NCBI RefSeq assembly: GCF_002797555.1
Contig: NZ_PGFA01000001.1
Span: 2,542,001 to 2,606,000 of the forward strand
DNA: 64,000 bases
Direction of reading: 5' to 3'
DNA from: Hymenobacter chitinivorans DSM 11115
GTDB lineage: Bacteria > Bacteroidota > Bacteroidia > Cytophagales > Hymenobacteraceae
A program made the position numbers and the translations under genes. Positions 58,495 through 64,000 of this stretch are shown here, piece by piece (the stretch's first letter is position 1; each line of letters begins with the position of its first letter). The notes beneath the pieces are model-generated. The model ran no database searches. It had not been told where the DNA came from and saw nothing but the letters and a program-made list of their open reading frames with translations.

Positions 58495-61266
58495 ATGAGG
58501 CATTTTTACCGTTTGATTTTCGTATTGCTGAGCTGTGGCCCCAGCAGCATCGCGCTGGCTCAGCAACGGCCCACCTCCCTGTTATTCACTGGAGAGGTTA
58601 CGAAAGGTCGTTTTCCCGAGTTAGTAAAGCAGCTGGAAGCCCAGACGCCCTACCGCTTGTATTACCAGGCCGAAGCCCTGGATACGCTCAGCGTGACGCT
58701 GCGGGCCCAAAATCAACCCGTGGACAGCGTATTGCGGGCCGTGCTGGCCAAAACGCGCTTCCGCTTCGCCATCGACCAGGAGCGCCGCGTGTTTATTACG
58801 CCCGGTAGCGCCATTCAGCCCAATCTGCCCGACCCATTTTTCCTGTCAGGCTCGACGGAGGCAGTGGTAGTGGCCGATGAGCCGGTGGCCGCTCAGGAAG
58901 CACCGACGACGGGTAGCTCGGAATTGCGGCTGTACGAAATCGGCCGGAAGGCGGCGGGCCCGGCGCCCAGCCGCGTGACGCTGGCGGGCCACGTGCGCGA
59001 CAAAACCACCGGGGAGCCCGTCATTGGGGCAGCCGTGTTTGTGGAAGCACCCACGAATACCGGCGCTTCCACCGACCAGTTTGGTTATTTCGCCCTGACG
59101 CTGCCCCCCGGCCGCTACGAGGTGCGGGTGCGCGCCATCGGCATCAAGAATACCAAGCGTCAGGTGCTGCTCAACGCCGACGGCAAGCTCGAAATCGAGG
59201 CGGAAGAGGATATTACGCCGCTGAAGGAGGTAATTATCGAAGCCGAAAAGGACCGCAACGTGGCCGGCATGCAGATGGGCGTCGAAAAGCTCGACATCAA
59301 GACGATGCGGCAGGTACCCACGGCCTTCGGCGAAACCGACATTCTGCGGGTAGTGCTGACGCTGCCCGGCGTGAAGTCGGTGGGGGAAGGCAGCACGGGC
59401 ATGAACGTGCGGGGCGGGGCTACCGACCAGAATCTGATTCTGTTCAACGACGCAACGATCTATAACCCGGCCCACTTATTCGGCTTCTTTTCGGCCTTCA
59501 ACCCCGACGTGCTCAAGAGCGTGGAATTGTATAAGAGCGCCGTGCCGGCTAAGTATGGTGGCCGCTTGTCGTCGGTGCTGGAAATTGCTACCCGCGACGG
59601 GAATAAGAAGAAGTTCAGCGGCTCGGGCGGCATTGGCCTGATGACCAGCCGCCTCACGCTGGAAGGCCCGATTATCAAGGACCGCACGTCGTTCATCGTG
59701 GCCGGCCGCACCAGCTATTCCGATTGGATTCTGCACCAGATTCCAAACAAAACCTACCAGGAAAGCTCGGCCTCCTTTTATGACCTGAACGCTCATATCA
59801 GTCACCAGATCAACGACAAGAACACGATTTACGCCACCGGCTACCTCAGCCGGGACCAGTTTAAGCTGGCTACCGACACGCTCTACAAATACCTGAACCA
59901 GACGGCCAGCGTGAAGTGGCAGCATAACTTTAACAACAAGCTCTACGGCGTGCTCACGGGCTCCTACAGCAAGTACCAGTACAGCATTACCAACCAGAAA
60001 AACCCGGTTAACGCGTCGGAGCTGGCCTTCGGCATCAAGCAGAGCAACCTGCAGGCCGACTTCAGCTATTTTCACAACAACAAGCACACCATTGACTTCG
60101 GGCTAAACAACATCTACTACTCGGTGGCCGCCGGCAGCCTGGTGCCGCTGGGCACCGAGTCGTTGATTAAGCGGGATGTGCTACCCCAGGAGCAGGCCCT
60201 GGAGCAGGCCTTGTACGTGTCCGACAAAATTGACCTGACGCCCCGTTTTGCCGTGTCGCTGGGGCTGCGCTATTCCCTGTTTAATGCCCTGGGCCCGCGC
60301 GACACGTACCGTTACCTACCGGGCTTGTCGAAGTCGGAAAATACGATAACCGACACCGTTTCGCACAAAGCCGGGTCGAGCATTGCCACCTACCACGGGC
60401 CGGAGTACCGGCTTTCGGCTAAGTACTCGGTGTCGGACAACGCGTCGGTAAAGGCCAGCTATAACCGCATGCGCCAGTACATTCACATGCTCTCGAACAC
60501 GGCCTCGATGTCGCCGACCGATATCTGGAAGCTCAGCGACGACTATATCCGGCCCCAGGTGGGCGACCAGTACTCTATCGGCTTCTACCGCAATTTCAAG
60601 AACAACACGATTGAGACGTCGGTGGAGACTTACTACAAGTCCATGCACGACTTTGTGGACTACAAGAGCGGGGCCACGCTGCTGCTCAACCACCACATCG
60701 AAACCGACGTGGTAAATGCCGAGGGCAAGGCCTACGGCGTGGAGGTGATGGTGAAAAAGCTCACTGGCAAGCTCAACGGTTGGGTCAGCTACACCTACTC
60801 CCGCTCCCTGGTGCGGGTCGATACAGGCCCCAACGGCGACGTTATTAACGGCGGCAAGTTCTACCCCAGCAATTTCGACAAGCCCCACGACGTGACCCTG
60901 ATTGGCAACTACCGGTTTAGCCGGCGGTTTAGCACCTCGCTCAACTTCACCTACAACACCGGCCGGCCCATCACCCTGCCGCTGGCTAAGTTTTACGTGG
61001 GCAACTCGATGCGGGTGTATTACTCGGAGCGCAACGCCTACCGCGTGCCCGACTACTACCGGGCCGACTTTGCCCTCAACATCGAGGGGAATCACAAGAT
61101 CAAGAAGCTGGCCCACGGCTCCTGGACCCTGGCGGTATACAACCTGACGGGCCGCAAAAACCCCTATTCGGTGTACTACAAGGCCGAAAACGGGCAAATC
61201 AACGGCTACCAGCTGTCCATCTTCGGCCGGCCCATCCCGACCATCACCTACAACTTCAAATTCTAG
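58495..61266 (+). CDS. TonB-dependent receptor with STN and carboxypeptidase-like domains
   Basis: A 923-residue outer-membrane receptor. Signal peptide ends A-L-A-Q. An STN signalling-type domain (about 25-100) is followed by a linker, a carboxypeptidase-regulatory-like beta-sandwich (about 160-240, G-H-V-R-D-K-T-T-G-E-P-V-I-G-A), a plug domain (about 260-370, with G-V-K-S-V-G-E-G-S-T-G-M-N-V-R-G-G) and the barrel ending N-F-K-F. It takes up a ligand using TonB energy; ligand unknown. The next gene begins directly after its stop, so a tight operon with the DUF4249 genes is likely. Confidence 0.92.
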   Translation: MRHFYRLIFVLLSCGPSSIALAQQRPTSLLFTGEVTKGRFPELVKQLEAQTPYRLYYQAEALDTLSVTLRAQNQPVDSVLRAVLAKTRFRFAIDQERRVFITPGSAIQPNLPDPFFLSGSTEAVVVADEPVAAQEAPTTGSSELRLYEIGRKAAGPAPSRVTLAGHVRDKTTGEPVIGAAVFVEAPTNTGASTDQFGYFALTLPPGRYEVRVRAIGIKNTKRQVLLNADGKLEIEAEEDITPLKEVIIEAEKDRNVAGMQMGVEKLDIKTMRQVPTAFGETDILRVVLTLPGVKSVGEGSTGMNVRGGATDQNLILFNDATIYNPAHLFGFFSAFNPDVLKSVELYKSAVPAKYGGRLSSVLEIATRDGNKKKFSGSGGIGLMTSRLTLEGPIIKDRTSFIVAGRTSYSDWILHQIPNKTYQESSASFYDLNAHISHQINDKNTIYATGYLSRDQFKLATDTLYKYLNQTASVKWQHNFNNKLYGVLTGSYSKYQYSITNQKNPVNASELAFGIKQSNLQADFSYFHNNKHTIDFGLNNIYYSVAAGSLVPLGTESLIKRDVLPQEQALEQALYVSDKIDLTPRFAVSLGLRYSLFNALGPRDTYRYLPGLSKSENTITDTVSHKAGSSIATYHGPEYRLSAKYSVSDNASVKASYNRMRQYIHMLSNTASMSPTDIWKLSDDYIRPQVGDQYSIGFYRNFKNNTIETSVETYYKSMHDFVDYKSGATLLLNHHIETDVVNAEGKAYGVEVMVKKLTGKLNGWVSYTYSRSLVRVDTGPNGDVINGGKFYPSNFDKPHDVTLIGNYRFSRRFSTSLNFTYNTGRPITLPLAKFYVGNSMRVYYSERNAYRVPDYYRADFALNIEGNHKIKKLAHGSWTLAVYNLTGRKNPYSVYYKAENGQINGYQLSIFGRPIPTITYNFKF

Positions 61267-62406
61267 ATGAATTCCCCCCTGAACCTGCGGGCCGGCCTGC
61301 TCCTGCTGTGCTGCGCGCTGCTGCTGAGTTTGTCCGGTTGCATCGAGAGCTTTGAGCCCAGCGGCGGTACCGTGACCCCGAATTTTCTGGTAGTAGATGG
61401 GTTTCTGAACAGCGACGGGGTGACAACCATCAAGCTCACGCGCAGCCTGGGACTAAAAGCCAAAACGGCCCCAGCAGCGGAAGCCAAGGCCAAACTGTTT
61501 GTGGAGGAAGAAAACGGCCTGCGCTACGCCCTGCCCGAAACCACGGCCGGCACCTACGTTTCCGCGCGCCTAAGCCTGAACCCGACCAAGCGCTACCGGC
61601 TGTTCTTCACCACGGCCAACAACCGCGCGTACGCAACGGATTACACCCGGGCCAAACTCACGCCCCCTATTGATAAGGTTTCTTGGCTCGTGGAAGGCGA
61701 CGTAGTGCGGGTGCAGGTCAGCGCCCACGACGACGCCAACCAGACCCAGTACTACCGCTGGGACGCGGAAGAAACCTGGGAATTCACCTCTGCCTACCGT
61801 AGCTATTATGAATGGGTGGGCAGCAAGATGAAGCGCCGCACCCAAGACATTTATCGGTGTTGGACGACGCAGCCCAGCGGCGTGATTAAGCTTAACACTA
61901 CCACCAAGCTGAGCCAGGACGTGGTAGCTGATTTTCCGCTGCTGACCTTGGCCTCGAGCTCGGTGAAGCTGCGCTACAAGTACAGCGTGCTGGTCAAGCA
62001 GTACGCCCAGACCGTGGAGGAGTTTGCCTACTGGGAAGCCCTGCGCAAGAACACGGAAAACATCGGCACCCTCTTCGACCCCTTGCCCAGTCAGCTCACG
62101 GGCAACGTGCACTGCCTGACCGACCCCAGCGAGCAGGTGCTGGGCTACATCGGGGCCTACTCGGTGCAGGAACAGCGCCTCTTCATCAGCCGCGACCAGC
62201 TGCCCGCCAGCTGGAAATCCGACACCGGCTACGAAACCTGTGGGAAACCCGACACGGTGGAATACCGCAACGCGGCCGTCTCCTTCCGCACGACTAATTA
62301 CATTCCGCTCGATTCGCTGGAAGCCCGGGGCTACACGGCCCAGTATGCTGACTGCGCCGACTGCCGCCGCCGGGGTACCAACGTGCCGCCCGCCTTCTGG
62401 AAATAG
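61267..62406 (+). CDS. DUF4249 lipoprotein, copy 1
   Basis: A 379-residue lipoprotein (S-L-S-G-C-I-E-S-F-E-P). DUF4249 proteins accompany TonB receptors in Bacteroidota and probably act at the outer membrane, possibly in ligand capture. Its ATG directly follows the receptor stop (TAGATG). Landmarks are L-V-V-D-G-F-L-N-S near the start, then I-K-L-T-R-S-L and the late Cys-containing A-D-C-A-D-C-R-R-R-G-T-N-V-P-P-x-F-W-K end. Two stretches are almost identical to copy 2. Confidence 0.88.
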   Translation: MNSPLNLRAGLLLLCCALLLSLSGCIESFEPSGGTVTPNFLVVDGFLNSDGVTTIKLTRSLGLKAKTAPAAEAKAKLFVEEENGLRYALPETTAGTYVSARLSLNPTKRYRLFFTTANNRAYATDYTRAKLTPPIDKVSWLVEGDVVRVQVSAHDDANQTQYYRWDAEETWEFTSAYRSYYEWVGSKMKRRTQDIYRCWTTQPSGVIKLNTTTKLSQDVVADFPLLTLASSSVKLRYKYSVLVKQYAQTVEEFAYWEALRKNTENIGTLFDPLPSQLTGNVHCLTDPSEQVLGYIGAYSVQEQRLFISRDQLPASWKSDTGYETCGKPDTVEYRNAAVSFRTTNYIPLDSLEARGYTAQYADCADCRRRGTNVPPAFWK

Positions 62407-62446
62407 AGTTCACTAGGTCAGCCCGTATCACCTAAAGAATCCCGTT

Positions 62447-63616
62447 ATGCGCTCTATCTATTCCCATTCTAGTTTGAATCTGCGGGCAGCTAGTACCAAC
62501 GTTGGAGCGAGCCTCCTGTGTTGTGCGCTGCTGAGCATGAGCGGCTGCATCGAGAGTTTTGAGCCTAAAGAAGGCTCAACTACTCCCCCGAGCCTCCTGG
62601 TAGTGGATGGGTTTCTGAACAGCCAGGGGGTGACGACTATCAAGCTCACGCGCAGCCTGGGACTAAAAGCCAAAACGGCCCCAGCAGCGGAAGCCAAGGC
62701 CAAACTGTTTGTGGAGGAAGAAAACGGCCTGCGCTACACCCTATTCGAAACCACGGCCGGCACTTACAATTCGGCCCGCCTGAGCCTGAACCCGGCTAAG
62801 CGCTACCGGCTGCACTTTACCACGGCCAACAACCGCGCGTATGCAACGGATTACACCCGGGCTAAAATCACCCCGGCTGTCGACGAGGTGCATTGGCTCG
62901 TGGAAGGTGACCGGGTAGTGGTGCAAGTCAGCGCCCACGACGAGACCAACCAGACCCAGTACTACCGCTGGGATGCGGAAGAAACCTGGGAGTTTACCTC
63001 TGCCTACCGCAGCAAGCTGGAGGCTCTACCTGGGGGTGGACTAATACCCCGTGAAGTAAGTATCTACCGCTGCTGGGGCACCCAGCCCGGCGGCCTAATC
63101 AAGACGTTCACTACCACCAAGCTGAGCCAGGACGTGGTAGCTGATTTTCCGCTGCTGACCTTGGCCTCGAGCTCGGTGAAGCTGCGCTATAAGTACAGCG
63201 TGCTGGTCAAGCAGTACGCCCAGACCGTGGAGGAGTTTGCCTACTGGGAAGCCCTGCGCAAGAACACGGAAAACATCGGCACCCTCTTCGACCCCTTGCC
63301 CAGTCAGCTCACGGGCAACGTGCACTGCCTGACCGACCCCAGCGAGCAGGTGCTGGGCTACATCGGGGCCTACTCGGTGCAGGAACAGCGCCTCTTCATC
63401 AGCCGCGACCAGCTGCCCGCCAGCTGGAAGTCCGACACCGGCTACGAAACCTGTGCCAAGCCGGATACCATACCGAAGGCTTATGTACATGTTTCTTTCC
63501 TGACGCCTGATTATCTGCCTTTGGAAGATGTGGACAAAGGCGTGACGGCCCAGTATGCTAAGTGCGTCGACTGCCGCCTCCGGGGCACCAATATCCAGCC
63601 CTCTTTTTGGAAATAA
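62447..63616 (+). CDS. DUF4249 lipoprotein, copy 2
   Basis: A 389-residue lipoprotein with S-M-S-G-C-I-E-S-F-E-P. It matches copy 1 along its length; two blocks (62639-62737 and 63109-63455) are nearly identical in DNA while the N-terminal, central and C-terminal parts differ. The end is C-V-D-C-R-L-R-G-T-N-I-Q-P-S-F-W-K. It follows copy 1 by 40 bp, and the next gene by 24 bp or so, in the same operon. Confidence 0.88.
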   Translation: MRSIYSHSSLNLRAASTNVGASLLCCALLSMSGCIESFEPKEGSTTPPSLLVVDGFLNSQGVTTIKLTRSLGLKAKTAPAAEAKAKLFVEEENGLRYTLFETTAGTYNSARLSLNPAKRYRLHFTTANNRAYATDYTRAKITPAVDEVHWLVEGDRVVVQVSAHDETNQTQYYRWDAEETWEFTSAYRSKLEALPGGGLIPREVSIYRCWGTQPGGLIKTFTTTKLSQDVVADFPLLTLASSSVKLRYKYSVLVKQYAQTVEEFAYWEALRKNTENIGTLFDPLPSQLTGNVHCLTDPSEQVLGYIGAYSVQEQRLFISRDQLPASWKSDTGYETCAKPDTIPKAYVHVSFLTPDYLPLEDVDKGVTAQYAKCVDCRLRGTNIQPSFWK

Positions 63617-63640
63617 CCCTTGCTCTTAGTCTCTCTGTCC

Positions 63641-64000
63641 GTGCTGCACCTAGCTATACCTAATTTGCCTGCTTGTCCTTTCGAGTCTCGCCACGTTGCC
63701 CGCCTCGGAGCGGGCCTGCTTACGGGCGGGCTGCTCTGGTCCATGAGCCTGGGTTCCGCTTATGCCCAATCCGACTCACTCCGGACCCTGGACCGGCAGC
63801 TAAGTCGCTACAGCCAGCAGCGCCTGCCGGAAAAACTGTTTCTGCACGTGGACCGACCGTTTTACGTCAGCGGGGAAATCATGTGGTTTAAGGTCTACGC
63901 CGTGGATGGCGTGTTGCACAAGCCCCTAACGACCAGCAAAGTGGCGTACGTAGAGTTGCTGGATAAGGAGCAAAAGCCGGTGTTGCAGGGCAAGATAGCG
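63641..64000 (+). CDS. MG2-like (macroglobulin/TonB plug) outer-membrane protein, N-terminal fragment
   Basis: The frame is open to the window end. A signal peptide (G-L-L-T-G-G-L-L-W-S ... A-Y-A-Q) is followed by L-P-E-K-L-F-L-H-V-D-R-P-F-Y-V-S-G-E-I-M-W-F-K-V-Y, the standard opening of Bacteroidota MG2-domain proteins that often end in a TonB plug domain. The start is not certain: GTG 63641 is the first in-frame candidate; ATG 63743 would lose the signal peptide's first half. Adjacent to the DUF4249 genes, as is usual for this family. Confidence 0.75.
   Translation, partial: MLHLAIPNLPACPFESRHVARLGAGLLTGGLLWSMSLGSAYAQSDSLRTLDRQLSRYSQQRLPEKLFLHVDRPFYVSGEIMWFKVYAVDGVLHKPLTTSKVAYVELLDKEQKPVLQGKIA

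Overview
The window looks like a chromosomal segment of a high-GC member of the Bacteroidota, most likely Hymenobacter or a close relative in the Cytophagales. Three things seen in the sequence support this. (1) Three secreted proteins end in a type IX secretion (T9SS) type A sorting domain. (2) Several genes and both tRNAs have the Bacteroidota promoter pattern, a TTG element about 19-21 bp upstream of TAnnTTTG, rather than an E. coli type promoter. (3) There are Bacteroidota-typical families (TonB receptor with DUF4249 lipoproteins, TIGR02757, FucP-type sugar transporter). The genus is inferred, not proven. I see no rRNA, CRISPR array, transposase or phage module.

Layout. 1-1500: tail of a DEAD-box RNA helicase, a small phosphatase-like protein and an MtfA-type peptidase with a SEC-C zinc tail. 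1634-8671: a 2345-residue secreted repeat protein (PA14, Ig-like and seven DUF11 repeats). 9282-12863: an ACE-like M2 peptidase, an esterase and small exported proteins. 12897-19590: erythromycin-esterase-like lipoprotein, pirin, a LexA/CI-like XRE-S24 repressor, and three tandem paralogues of an unrecognised exported family followed by a DUF2306 membrane protein. 19956-32795: RecQ, a four-helix copper-binding protein, exported proteins, a GH13 amylase, a 3-hydroxyisobutyrate dehydrogenase relative, a THUMP RNA methyltransferase and a sugar transporter. 32947-37549: MurB and two tandem secreted proteins, the second with two phospholipase D (HKD) motifs. 38004-41123: small accessory genes, including an HTH gene under a strikingly symmetrical operator. 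41643-49918: MutS2 and a partly decayed segmental duplication. 50009-56025: housekeeping genes (TIGR02757, LysM/RlpA-like, kdsB, SUI1, lipid kinase, gap). 56325-57379: two identical tRNA-Glu genes in a 132-bp direct repeat around a frameshifted lipoprotein gene. 57688-64000: a TonB receptor, two DUF4249 lipoproteins and the start of a large MG2-like protein.

Recurring theme: local duplication and exported proteins. Five separate tandem paralogue sets are visible (three-gene family at 16.3-18.9 kb, secreted nuclease-like pair at 34-37.5 kb, exported pair at 46-50 kb, tRNA-Glu pair, DUF4249 pair). Intergenic spaces carry several kinds of nested inverted repeats. I did not find an obvious new defence or biosynthetic system. 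The best candidates for undescribed biology are the HTH/coiled-coil pair with its four-half-site operator (39.9-41.1 kb), the three-paralogue exported family (16.3-18.9 kb) and the T9SS-exported HKD nuclease-like protein with its truncated paralogue (34.1-37.5 kb).
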